Shown here one piece after another: positions 19,009 to 27,797 of a stretch of 64,000 bases of DNA. The DNA is from Zhongshania sp. GTDB taxonomy: Bacteria; Pseudomonadota; Gammaproteobacteria; Pseudomonadales; Spongiibacteraceae. The stretch is taken from NCBI RefSeq assembly GCF_029212375.1, contig NZ_JARGNU010000002.1, positions 124,001-188,000 on the forward strand, given 5' to 3'. Every line of letters starts with the position of its first letter. Within the stretch, counting starts at the first letter, position 1. Position numbers and translations under genes: made by a program. The notes beneath the pieces are model-generated. The model searched no databases, was not told the DNA's origin, and saw only the letters and a list, made by a program, of their open reading frames with translations.

Positions 19009-20292
19009 TTAGCTCAGGCGCTGACGCACTGACGCCAATTTTACACAGTTCACAAACACCGCCATGGCGCGGTCGATCTCTTCCAAGCTTGGCACGCTGG
19101 GCGCAATGCGGATGTTCTTGTTGTCGGGGTCCTTACCGTAGGGAAAGGTTGCACCGGCGGGGGTAAGTTTAACGCCTGCTTCGGCAGCTAACTTAACCAC
19201 TTCCTTGGCAAGGCCGGGCAGGGTGTCAAAGGAGATGAAGTAGCCACCTTGGGGCTCGTTCCAGCTCGCCATGCCTGTGTCGGCCAAACCTTCACGCAAG
19301 TGCTTGAGCACAATGTCGAAACGGGGCTTGAGTACGCTCGCGTGGGCGCGCATATGGGCTTTGAGGCCCTCGCTGTCTTTCAAAAAGCGAACGTGGCGCA
19401 GCTGATTGATTTTGTCTGGACCAATTTGGCTCATGCCAAGGTGCTGGCTAAAGGCTTTGATATTGGCCTTAGACATACCTGCAAAGGCAACCCCAGCGCC
19501 AGCGTAGGTGATTTTAGAGGTGGAGCCAAACAGATACACGCTGTCTTCGGTGCCGTGGGCGCGGCAGCGATCCATAATGTTGGCGAGCTCTGGGGCGTCG
19601 TCAGTCAGGCTGTGAACAGCGTAGGCATTGTCCCAAAACACGCGGAAGTTGCTGCCCGCGAGCTTGCCCAGCTGGGCGAGACGGTCAACCACTTGCTCGG
19701 AATACACGGTGCCAGTGGGGTTGCTAAAGCGTGGTACGCACCAGATGCCCTTAATGCTGGGGTCGGCTTTTACTAATTGCTCAACCGCGTCCATATCTGG
19801 GCCGTCGTCGTTTAGGGCGACGGGGATGAGTTCGATGCCGAGGTGCTCACACACGCTAAAGTGGCGGTCGTAGCCAGGTACGGGTGCCAGAAATTTGGTG
19901 GTTTTGCCTTCGCTGGCCCAGCTCGCGCCCAGCGCGCCAAAGCCTTGATTCTGCGCAAAGAGTACCGCGAAGTACATCAGCGTTAAGCTGCTATTACCGC
20001 CAATTAAAATCTCGTCGTTGGCGACGCCCAAGACCTCGGCAAACAGGCGCTTGCACTCGGGAATGCCGTCGAGGCCGCCGTAGTTGCGCAAGTCGGTGTT
20101 GCTCTCATTGCTGAGGTCGTCGCCCAAAATGAGGTTGATCTCGTCAGATAAATTGAGCTGTTCGGCGCTGGGTTTGCCTCGGGTAAGATCGAGATTGAGG
20201 CCAGAGGCTTTAAACTGCTGATACTCTTGAGCCAGAGAGGTTTCCCATTCGCGTAGCTGCGTAGAAGAAGCTTGGTCGAGTTGCAAAGTCAT
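19009..20292 (-). CDS. Class I/II aminotransferase (Aminotran_MocR-like, probable aspartate/alanine type)
   Basis: PLP-dependent aminotransferase of about 427 residues. The start is placed at the ATG with AAGG just upstream; the frame extends 44 codons further without support. Early LDLTRGKPSAEQLNLS is typical of a distinct subgroup annotated as Aminotran_MocR or type Ic aspartate aminotransferase. The PLP lysine is in GSTSKITYAGAG, and NPTG and the WDNAYAVH aspartate are present. It is a free-standing enzyme without the GntR DNA-binding domain of true MocR proteins. Amino-acid specificity cannot be read from sequence. Confidence 0.8.
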   Translation of the reverse strand: MTLQLDQASSTQLREWETSLAQEYQQFKASGLNLDLTRGKPSAEQLNLSDEINLILGDDLSNESNTDLRNYGGLDGIPECKRLFAEVLGVANDEILIGGNSSLTLMYFAVLFAQNQGFGALGASWASEGKTTKFLAPVPGYDRHFSVCEHLGIELIPVALNDDGPDMDAVEQLVKADPSIKGIWCVPRFSNPTGTVYSEQVVDRLAQLGKLAGSNFRVFWDNAYAVHSLTDDAPELANIMDRCRAHGTEDSVYLFGSTSKITYAGAGVAFAGMSKANIKAFSQHLGMSQIGPDKINQLRHVRFLKDSEGLKAHMRAHASVLKPRFDIVLKHLREGLADTGMASWNEPQGGYFISFDTLPGLAKEVVKLAAEAGVKLTPAGATFPYGKDPDNKNIRIAPSVPSLEEIDRAMAVFVNCVKLASVRQRLS

Positions 20293-20448
20293 CACCTTAA
20301 GTGCGTGATCGCAGTTGAATGCGATAAAACGAGTGTGGTTTGGGCCGTGTTCACTCGTGAAGAGTAAACATGCGGGCGCAAAATTATACCTATTTTTACA
20401 TGGTGTCGTCACCCGAATACGCACAATTGGCGTAGCGAGTTCCCAGTG

Positions 20449-21918
20449 TTAGGGGCGTTTGAGGCTGGTGCTGCGGCCAGAGGCGATCATTCGCAGCTGG
20501 TGTAGCTCTTCAATGAGGGCTTGACTGGCTTGGTAACTGAAATTAATGCGGGCGAGACCTTCGCTGAGCTCTGCTTCAAGGTCTTTGCTCATGGCTTTGG
20601 CGCGGCGCAGCTCCGACCAGTCGGCATGAGGTTTAATATACCAGAGTATATCGTCGATCAATTTAATGCTGCGGCGCAGCGGAGTGCTATTACTGCCATG
20701 GCGCAGCCAGTGATACAGCACAATCGTGGTCATTGGCCCGTACAGCATATTGTCGACGCTAACGGGAAGCTGGATAGCAGCGGTTTTTTCGTCGAGCATT
20801 TCGTGCACTTTGCGGCGCAAACGGGTGAGCCGTTTTTGGCCCACCTCGGCGCTGAGGTTGCGTTTGTCGTTGAGCTTGATGCTCTGCAGTAGGTGCTGGC
20901 AACAGTCGTCGACTTGGCTGCGAATTTGGGCAAAATCGTTGGCTTGCACGCCATCTTTCGCTAATTTTCGACTAATGATTTTGAGGGCGCTCTCAAATTG
21001 AAAACGCTGGCTATTGTCGGTGTGATCCCAGTGGGCGAGGGCGTTCACAACTTGCCGGCAAACCTGCCGCGCCGGATGCAGGGCGTGTAAAAAGCTTTGG
21101 CGATCTTGTAGGGCAATACTGCTGGCCAGATTCTGCAAAGTATTCAGCGATGCCAAGATGCTGGGCGACAGCCGGCGACGGTTGCTCAGGCCGTGAAAAA
21201 TACTGGCGGCCGCTTCAATCAATTCATCATCGGTGGGCTCGATGGTGGGCGCGGTGCTACTGTTCTGGCGATGGTCGTAGAGTTTGAGTAGGCGCTGCAG
21301 GCGCAGCTCGGTTAAGGCACGCTGCTGGGTAGATAAATTCTTTTCGCTGAGCTGAAGCTTACTGTGGGCTATCCAGTCGCCGAGGTTGTGGGCGGGTATT
21401 GACTTGGGTAGCGCGCTTAATAACTGCTCGTAAAGCTTGCTTAGCTCTTGAATAAACAGGCCCTGAAACATGGTGAGGGCTTGGTGGCGATGTTGGTTGT
21501 TGAGGCGGAGCGGCACAATGATGTGCTGAAAGCCAGCGAGCAAGGTAATTGGCGCAATAGCGCGGCAAAAGTAGTGAAGATCGGCTTTTTCTTTACCAAA
21601 CGGCGCGTCGGGCAATTTTTCCAATTGCTGGGCTAAACGGTCGAGTTCGGGGTAACTGCCGGTTTCAAGGCTGCGCTTGGCGGTAAACGCTTGGTTAATA
21701 TGGTCGGCAAATAGCCGGAAAGCTTCATCTTGCCCCGTTTTTACTGCGCGCTGCTGGCTGAGTAGCTCGTTTTGCTCGGTAGTGCTGCTAGCAGTGAGGG
21801 CGCGGCGATGGAAATTGTCTTGCAGGCGGTCAAAATAACGGTACAGGTGCTCGCCAAACCACTGTCGGGCTTGTGATTTTAGGCGGTCTAATAATGGTCC
21901 CGTATCGCTATGAGGCAT
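20449..21918 (-). CDS. Unknown protein with DUF1631-like features
   Basis: 489-residue, mostly helical and hydrophilic protein without signal peptide or membrane segments. The stretch around residues 270-300 (LQDRQSFLHALHPARQV, then NALAHWD) resembles the D..FF....HPAR.LLN.LA pattern I associate with DUF1631 proteins. Those are longer (about 700 or more residues), so this may be a short relative that lacks the C-terminal PilZ-like part. It is transcribed alone between cmoB and the aminotransferase gene. The family link is by pattern recollection only and the function is unknown. Confidence 0.5.
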   Translation of the reverse strand: MPHSDTGPLLDRLKSQARQWFGEHLYRYFDRLQDNFHRRALTASSTTEQNELLSQQRAVKTGQDEAFRLFADHINQAFTAKRSLETGSYPELDRLAQQLEKLPDAPFGKEKADLHYFCRAIAPITLLAGFQHIIVPLRLNNQHRHQALTMFQGLFIQELSKLYEQLLSALPKSIPAHNLGDWIAHSKLQLSEKNLSTQQRALTELRLQRLLKLYDHRQNSSTAPTIEPTDDELIEAAASIFHGLSNRRRLSPSILASLNTLQNLASSIALQDRQSFLHALHPARQVCRQVVNALAHWDHTDNSQRFQFESALKIISRKLAKDGVQANDFAQIRSQVDDCCQHLLQSIKLNDKRNLSAEVGQKRLTRLRRKVHEMLDEKTAAIQLPVSVDNMLYGPMTTIVLYHWLRHGSNSTPLRRSIKLIDDILWYIKPHADWSELRRAKAMSKDLEAELSEGLARINFSYQASQALIEELHQLRMIASGRSTSLKRP

Positions 21919-22059
21919 GAATTTTCCAAACCGCTACGTAATAGTGCGTATATCAATTTGAAAGGTATCACACAAATGTCACATAGAAACTGAAGATGGG
22001 TGTTATTTGTTCAGGTTTTGATCAATGTCACGATTTGGCTTGCGCTTGATTGGGGCGAG

Positions 22060-23034
22060 CTAAGGCGCCTCGGCGATAAAGGTAGCGCGTTTCGGGGCTG
22101 GGTGGCCTTCTATTGTTTTGCTGGCGTCGTTAGGGTCTAGAAACTCGGCGAGGGAGTGAAACTGCATCCACTCGGTGCTGCGCTGCTCGTCGCAGGAGGT
22201 TTGACTGACGTCGACGAGGCGGGGGTTTTTAAAGCCAACTTTTTTAAGCCAGCTTTCTAAGGTAGCGGTGCTGGGTATAAACCAAACATTGCCCATTTTG
22301 CTGTAGCGACCTTCGGGAACCAGCGCATCACCTAGCTCGCCGTCGATCACCAAGGTTTCCAATACCAGCTGGCCACCGCTGCGCAGGGTGTCGCGCAGCG
22401 CTAATAGATGGTCAAAGGGTGAGCGGCGATGATAGAGAATTCCCATCGAAAACGTGGTGTCGAAGGCTTGTAAGCGCTCGGGCAAGTGCTCAATGCCCAT
22501 CGGCAGTACCGCAACAGAAGGTTCGTTAAGGTATTTTTGTAAGGCGAAATACTGGGTGACAAACAGCGGTGTAGGGTCGATGCCAACGACTAGCGCGGCG
22601 CCCGCGCCACGCATCCGCCAGCAGTGATAGCCGCTGCCGCAGCCAACATCCAGCACACTGCGACCTTGCAGTGGCGCGATGGCGTCTTTTAGGCGATCCC
22701 ATTTCCAGTCTGAGCGCCATTCAGTGTCAATATGTACGCCATATAGCTCAAATGGACCCTTGCGCCAGGGGTGCAGGCCTTTAAGGCCTTGCTCTAGCGC
22801 GCTGCGCTGCTCGTCGGAAATCTCGCCGCTGGCGCCAACGCGCGAAGCATCTAATTGAACGCTTGTCGGGCTGAGTGCCGGCAGGGCGGCGAGGGCCGCT
22901 TTCCAGCGGGGCAGATCGCCATAGCGGGACTCACTGAGGCCTGCGGCAATTTGTTCTGGCAGTTGCAGTGCCCAGTCGGCGAGCTTGGGGTGTTGTTGGC
23001 TAAGAGTGGCGAGAAAATCGCGGTAATCCATCAT
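22060..23034 (-). CDS. cmoB: tRNA U34 carboxymethyltransferase CmoB
   Basis: Transfers the carboxymethyl group of carboxy-SAM to 5-hydroxyuridine at tRNA position 34, giving cmo5U. 324 residues. The N-terminal helical part has the YGVHIDTEWRSDWKW block, and the methyltransferase fold has VLDVGCGSGYHCWRM and the FSMGILYHRRSP segment. Start overlaps the cmoA stop (ATGA), so both steps are co-translated. Confidence 0.96.
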   Translation of the reverse strand: MMDYRDFLATLSQQHPKLADWALQLPEQIAAGLSESRYGDLPRWKAALAALPALSPTSVQLDASRVGASGEISDEQRSALEQGLKGLHPWRKGPFELYGVHIDTEWRSDWKWDRLKDAIAPLQGRSVLDVGCGSGYHCWRMRGAGAALVVGIDPTPLFVTQYFALQKYLNEPSVAVLPMGIEHLPERLQAFDTTFSMGILYHRRSPFDHLLALRDTLRSGGQLVLETLVIDGELGDALVPEGRYSKMGNVWFIPSTATLESWLKKVGFKNPRLVDVSQTSCDEQRSTEWMQFHSLAEFLDPNDASKTIEGHPAPKRATFIAEAP

Positions 23035-23753
23035 TTAATTGCGACCAGTGAGGCAAAATTAAAACACTGAAACCACACATCGATACTGCTAAATCCGGCG
23101 TCGCGCAGCCGTTGCTGGTGTTCTGTTAGGGTCTCTGGCACAAGCACGTTTTCCAATGCTGAGCGCTTTTGGGCGACTTCGAGATCGCTATAGCCATTGG
23201 CGCGTTTAAAGGCATGATGGAGGTCGGTGTTTAACTCTTGAAGATGGGTGTCGGCAAAACGAATCTTTTCCGACAAAATGAGAATGCCGCCAGGGCGCAT
23301 GGCCTTGGAAATACGCTGAATTAATTCCCCACGCTGCTCGGCAGGCACAAATTGCAGGGTGAAATTTAAAACCACCACCGAGGCATTGCGAATCTCGGTG
23401 TCTTGAATGTTTTCACAGCGCAGCTCAATTGGCGGTGTGGTGCTGCTAATATAGCCTCGGCAGCGCGCAATCATCGCCGCGGAATTGTCCACCCCAATAA
23501 TCGTGCAGTCGCGATCGCCTAGCTCTCTGGCCATCGACAAGGTGCTGGCACCTAGCGAACTGCCAAGATCATAAATATTGCTACCCCCCTGCGCATAGCG
23601 CCCAGCCATCACTCCTGTCATTGCGATAATCGTGGCATAACCTGGCACCGAGCGCAGAATCATATCGGGAAAAACTTCCACCACATGCTCATCAAAGGCA
23701 AAGCGACCAAGATTGGGGTGGGGGGTGGAGTAGAGGGTGTCGTGTTTGGTCAT
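23031..23753 (-). CDS. cmoA: Carboxy-S-adenosyl-L-methionine synthase CmoA
   Basis: Makes carboxy-SAM from SAM and prephenate, the cofactor used by CmoB. 240 residues. Family signatures are FDEHVVEVFPDMILRSVPGY, YDLGSSLGAST and VLNFTLQFV. First gene of the cmoAB operon; it starts about 70 bases downstream of the stop of the large Ig-repeat gene on the same strand, separated by hairpins. Confidence 0.96.
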   Translation of the reverse strand: MTKHDTLYSTPHPNLGRFAFDEHVVEVFPDMILRSVPGYATIIAMTGVMAGRYAQGGSNIYDLGSSLGASTLSMARELGDRDCTIIGVDNSAAMIARCRGYISSTTPPIELRCENIQDTEIRNASVVVLNFTLQFVPAEQRGELIQRISKAMRPGGILILSEKIRFADTHLQELNTDLHHAFKRANGYSDLEVAQKRSALENVLVPETLTEHQQRLRDAGFSSIDVWFQCFNFASLVAIK

Positions 23754-23772
23754 GGGGCATTCTTAGGAATGA

Positions 23773-23816
23773 AGTGCCCCGTAGTTTACCACGAGGCACT
23801 AGCAATTTTGTTGCTA
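23773..23816 (-). terminator. Two adjacent hairpins between the Ig-repeat gene and cmoA
   Basis: Read on the minus strand, TAGCAA/TTGCTA (5-base loop) is followed by AGTGCC...GGCACT with an inner CGT/ACG pairing. No clean U-tract follows, so this is a possible weak terminator or processing site separating the large lipoprotein gene from cmoAB. Confidence 0.4.
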
Positions 23817-23826
23817 ACTAGTGTAA

Positions 23827-26682
23827 TTACGGAGCTGGTGGATTTTGTTTCAAGGGGATATACACACTGTAGTTCACGGTGGTGCCCCCGCTTACTTCTG
23901 AGCAATCTCCGGTGTCTACACTAATGACCAAGCCGCCAATCTTTGCCTCGTTTGGCGCATCGCTCGGTATGATGGTAAATGCAGCAATATATGAGCCGTT
24001 GGAATTGGATGACGGAACGGTATATTCAGCGCTGCCAATCATTTTACCTAAATCTGTCGATGCTGAGACCGTTGTTCCCCCTGGTGGTAGCTGCCCGCGC
24101 TCATCGTAAATATGCGCATAGATCGTGCCGCCGCCTGACGTTAGATCAATGCCGTTAATAGGGTTGGCGGTGAGTGGGTCGGGGCCATCCAGTATCTCAA
24201 TAGTCAGCTTGGTGGCATCAGACATCACCAGTACGATGCTATCGCTTACGAACAACGTTTCTGAGTCAGGATTACATTTCGCATTAGCGCCAGTTTTGTC
24301 GCAGAGTAGTCCGTCGTAGAGCTTGTTTGGACCGTTGCGTGTGTTGTCGTTATTGAAGTCGCCATATTTCTCGACGTTGACATCATAAAGTCCATTTTCA
24401 TTTGCATCTAAATAGGGTTCGCCGATATCGCTAAAAGTTTCAGCATCGTCGTAGCGTCCGTTGGTTGGCTGAGAATCTGCAAAGCTCTCTTCGCCGATGG
24501 CGCGTGCAAGAATAGTGAGTCGTCCATCGACGGGCCGCGGGTCTTGCGAGCGCCATAACACCGAGCACTCGCCATGGGGGAAGCCGCCAACGCCGGTATT
24601 ACAGCTTGCTTCTATTGATCCGCCTTCAGTCCAAAATACCACAGAGGTACCGTCTGGAACGGGGTTGTTAAATCGATCCGAAGCGTGGGCCGTGATCCGT
24701 GAGGTCACACCATTATAGGCCCAGGCATCGGGATTGAGGCAGGAGGCGCTAATGGAGAAACTGTCTTGGTCTGGGATGCCTGTCGTAATAACCAAGCTGT
24801 TAGATACTGCAGTTACTGTGGCGCCCTCGTGTGTTGTTGTGGCCTTTAGACGTACGGGGGTCGCAGTGGTTCCTGGAGTTACTACCGTAGTGACCAAGCC
24901 TTCGTTGTCTGAGGTGTCAAAGGCGCTGCTCAAATAGGCATCTGGACCGTTATTTCCTGAGCCGGTATCGCCGGTGACTATTTCAAAATCTACACGCTGA
25001 TTTGGCAGGGCTTGCCCAGAAGTACTCGTGACCTTAAATGTGACGACGGATTGGGCGCCAATCTCGCGACCATCCTCATTATCAGCGTCGTTGATTGATT
25101 CCGTGCCCTTTAGACCCAGAATTTGCGGTGTTGCAGAAATGAACTGCAGAGTTCCTAGTGGCGGTTGGTCTGTGGTCAATGTAACCGCAGCGGTAAGGGT
25201 GTTATCAGCCACATTTGTACTTGCCGTAACTAGGTCGTCGCCATCGCATCCGCGAGCTGTATAAATGACACTTGCGGTACCGCCAATGTTGGTGGCAATG
25301 GCAGGGTCAATTTCTGCAAGTCCACTGGCAAGACAAGTCGAGTTGAAGAAGATGCTTGCGCTCCCAGTATAGCTATCGCCGTTTTGATCAATGAGATCAA
25401 CCGTTAAGGTGGTGGTCTCGCCCGCTTCTATAACGCCGTTTTTGCTGCTTGCGATAGTGCCATTATTAAATAAGAGTTGATTGAATGAGCCAAACTGTAC
25501 TTGCAGTGCGTCTAGGCTCAAGGTTGTTGTTGCGCTCAGATCCTGCCCTTGGTAGCGGGTTTCTGCGATGATGATATCGTCGCCGTCGCAGCCATTCGTT
25601 GTGTAGATTGCGGTCGCAATACCGTTTGCATTGGTGGTCGCGCTGGGTGTGATAGTGGCCAGACTGGAGCCGACACAGCTGCTGGATGAGAAGCGCACTT
25701 CAGTTCCGGCGATAGCATTGCCTTGGGCATTTTGCAGCTTGACTGTAAGGGTTGTGCTTTGGCCTGTTTTCAGTGAGTTTGAGGAGGTATTGATACGGCC
25801 ATCACTAAATATCCCGCCTACGAAATTACCAAAATGGGTATTGAAAGTGGTTGTTAGCACAACAGTAGCGCGTAATATTTTGTTGTTAACGAGCGTTGTG
25901 GCGATAACATTATCTTCGCCATTACAGCTTACCGATTCATAGCTTGCTTGAATAAGGCCAGTAGTGTTGTTTACGCTGGCCGGCGTGATTGTTGCGAGGC
26001 CTGCGCTTATACACGTTGAAGTAAAGTTCACTGTGGCTGCGTCGGAATACGGTAGACCGTCCGCATCAATGAACGCGACGTACAGGTCAACAGAGTCGCC
26101 TGGTTGTAATGCTGTGAAGTTGGCTTTGATCTCACCGTCGACAAATTGGCCATTTTTTAGTGTACCGAAGCGAACATCGCCGGTATTCCCACCATTGCCT
26201 GGCGCGAGGGTGCCACTTACTTGCAGTGATGTGGAGGCGCTTAAATCGATATTGTTGATACTCGTGCTGGCAATGATAGTGTCTTCTATATTACACCCTT
26301 GTGCGGTGTAGGTAACACTAACGAGACCGGTCGAGTTTGTGATGCTGGCGGGACTAATTGTTGAGGAGTTGTCGCTGGCACAGGTAGACGTGAAGTTGAC
26401 CACAGCAGGGGTGGTTACTGGGGCGCCGTTGGCGTCCACAAAGGAAACTCTAAGTATGGTACTCTCGTTTTGGGTGAGCTCAGCAAGGTCGCTGGCAATC
26501 ACGCCATCCTGAAAACTGCCGCCGCTGGAAATGCCGAAGCGCACACTGCTATCGGTAGTACCACCGCTATTGTTTGAGTCGTCAATGGTTAACGTCGGCC
26601 CGCCATTACTACCGCCACCGCCGCACCCAGCAAAAAGCAGTACTGCCAAGACCAGCAGGCTGGTGCGTGAAAAGAGTTTCAT
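23827..26682 (-). CDS. Ig-like repeat surface lipoprotein
   Basis: 951-residue exported lipoprotein: the signal peptide ends in LFAGC (Cys20), followed by a Gly/Ser-rich linker. Four tandem repeats of about 110 residues follow, each beginning with a pattern like VRFG...G.F.DG.I and each holding a paired Cys (one in a FTSTC-like strand, one in a Y....GC strand). These look like bacterial Ig-like (invasin/Big) domains that could be disulfide-stabilised. The C-terminal half has two further Ig-like parts and an Asp/Asn-rich stretch (DANENGLYDVN, DFNNDNTRNG) resembling calcium sites. No GlyGly-CTERM or autotransporter end is seen. An adhesin or structural surface role is inference. Confidence 0.75.
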   Translation of the reverse strand: MKLFSRTSLLVLAVLLFAGCGGGGSNGGPTLTIDDSNNSGGTTDSSVRFGISSGGSFQDGVIASDLAELTQNESTILRVSFVDANGAPVTTPAVVNFTSTCASDNSSTISPASITNSTGLVSVTYTAQGCNIEDTIIASTSINNIDLSASTSLQVSGTLAPGNGGNTGDVRFGTLKNGQFVDGEIKANFTALQPGDSVDLYVAFIDADGLPYSDAATVNFTSTCISAGLATITPASVNNTTGLIQASYESVSCNGEDNVIATTLVNNKILRATVVLTTTFNTHFGNFVGGIFSDGRINTSSNSLKTGQSTTLTVKLQNAQGNAIAGTEVRFSSSSCVGSSLATITPSATTNANGIATAIYTTNGCDGDDIIIAETRYQGQDLSATTTLSLDALQVQFGSFNQLLFNNGTIASSKNGVIEAGETTTLTVDLIDQNGDSYTGSASIFFNSTCLASGLAEIDPAIATNIGGTASVIYTARGCDGDDLVTASTNVADNTLTAAVTLTTDQPPLGTLQFISATPQILGLKGTESINDADNEDGREIGAQSVVTFKVTSTSGQALPNQRVDFEIVTGDTGSGNNGPDAYLSSAFDTSDNEGLVTTVVTPGTTATPVRLKATTTHEGATVTAVSNSLVITTGIPDQDSFSISASCLNPDAWAYNGVTSRITAHASDRFNNPVPDGTSVVFWTEGGSIEASCNTGVGGFPHGECSVLWRSQDPRPVDGRLTILARAIGEESFADSQPTNGRYDDAETFSDIGEPYLDANENGLYDVNVEKYGDFNNDNTRNGPNKLYDGLLCDKTGANAKCNPDSETLFVSDSIVLVMSDATKLTIEILDGPDPLTANPINGIDLTSGGGTIYAHIYDERGQLPPGGTTVSASTDLGKMIGSAEYTVPSSNSNGSYIAAFTIIPSDAPNEAKIGGLVISVDTGDCSEVSGGTTVNYSVYIPLKQNPPAP

Positions 26683-26734
26683 AAGCGGTGTCCTCTATCC
26701 ATAATTACTTAATTGGGGTTGTATTTGCCCTAAG

Positions 26735-26740
26735 ATTATA
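26735..26740 (-). promoter_or_regulatory. Possible -10 box for the Ig-repeat gene
   Basis: A perfect TATAAT on the minus strand lies about 53 bases before the start codon of the lipoprotein gene. A -35 element at the right distance is weak (TTACTG), so the call is tentative. Confidence 0.4.
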
Positions 26741-26907
26741 TTCTTTATCAATTTAACGCAGTAAGTCACTAACTATTAAAGCATATTAGCCTAAATGTTC
26801 TGCTTTTGCGGCAAACTTGTGATGAGGCTGCCAAAAAGGGTGGTTTGGACGTTGGACGGGGCGGGCGGCTGGTCTATTTTGGCTCGGTTATTGGGCTTAG
26901 CTCCGGC

Positions 26908-26984
26908 TGGTCGGAATGAGAGGATTCGAACCTCCGACCCCTGCGTCCCGAACGCAGTGCTCTACCAAGCTGAGCTACATTCCG
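26908..26984 (-). tRNA. tRNA-Pro (anticodon CGG)
   Basis: 77-nt cloverleaf on the minus strand. The acceptor stem CGGAATG/CATTCCG pairs perfectly, the D-arm is TAGCTCAG, and the anticodon arm CTGCG-TTCGGGA-CGCAG gives CGG. The T-arm is GGAGGTTCGAATCCTC, and the 3' ACCA is encoded in the DNA. It reads CCG proline codons. Confidence 0.97.
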
Positions 26985-27201
26985 CTATTGGGTCTGCTGT
27001 TAAGCAGTGAAGCTCTAAAATAGCAAAAGATTTGCAGTGGCTCAATATTAATACGGGCGCCATAACGCCTGCCTTGATGCGCGTTTTTGTTGGTATGGCA
27101 GCTTAAAATGACAGTTCGCTTTGGCTTGTTATGTTTTGAGGCCATTAACAGCGAATAAGGGGACTAATATTGAGGGCTATAGTTATTGGCGTGGAGAGCG
27201 G

Positions 27202-27777
27202 ATGCTGTCGTTACTAAAGCCGAGTTATTACCTGCTGTTGATGTTACTGCTTTTGGCTGTCGCTCAGCTGTGCCATGTTTATATTGCCGACCTCGCCTTG
27301 ATCCGCGCTGATATCAGTCGCGGTCAGTGGTGGCGATTGTTGAGCGGGCAGTGGGTGCACAGCAATGCCTACCACTTTGTTAGTAATAGCGTCGTTTTTA
27401 GTTGTTTAAGCTTATTGGATCATCGCGCTGCTCGGCGCAAAGCTGCCGAGTTTGTCGCCTTGTCTGGCTTGTGCGGCGCCATGGTGTATCTGTTCTGCCC
27501 AGCACTGGACTATTACCTCGGTTTGTCTGGGGTTTTACACGGCTATCTACTGTTGATTTTACTGTCGATGCGGCGCAATACACCCATGCTTGCCTACGCG
27601 GGTGTTGCGGTATTGTTGGGGAAATTGCTATTGGAGCAATTTGATTTATACCCGCGCGCAGCGACGGAGGAGTTGATTGGCCTGCGGGTGGCGATAGAAG
27701 CCCACCTTGCAGGCGCTGCGTCGGCAGTGATTATTTTTGTCTCAGAATTAATCTATTCTGCGTATAAACGCCGGTAG
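27202..27777 (+). CDS. Rhombosortase (rhomboid-family intramembrane serine protease)
   Basis: 191-residue membrane protein with about six hydrophobic segments. The start is the ATG after GGAGAG; the frame runs 27 codons further up without support. The rhomboid active-site serine is in LGLSGVLHG and the catalytic histidine in IEAHLAG near the C-terminus. The SGVLHG form and short length are typical of rhombosortases, which process proteins with a GlyGly-CTERM sorting tail. No such substrate is seen in this window. It stands alone between tRNA-Pro and the convergent oxidoreductase. Confidence 0.82.
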   Translation: MLSLLKPSYYLLLMLLLLAVAQLCHVYIADLALIRADISRGQWWRLLSGQWVHSNAYHFVSNSVVFSCLSLLDHRAARRKAAEFVALSGLCGAMVYLFCPALDYYLGLSGVLHGYLLLILLSMRRNTPMLAYAGVAVLLGKLLLEQFDLYPRAATEELIGLRVAIEAHLAGAASAVIIFVSELIYSAYKRR

Positions 27778-27797
27778 TGCTAAACCTCGTATTGCAG

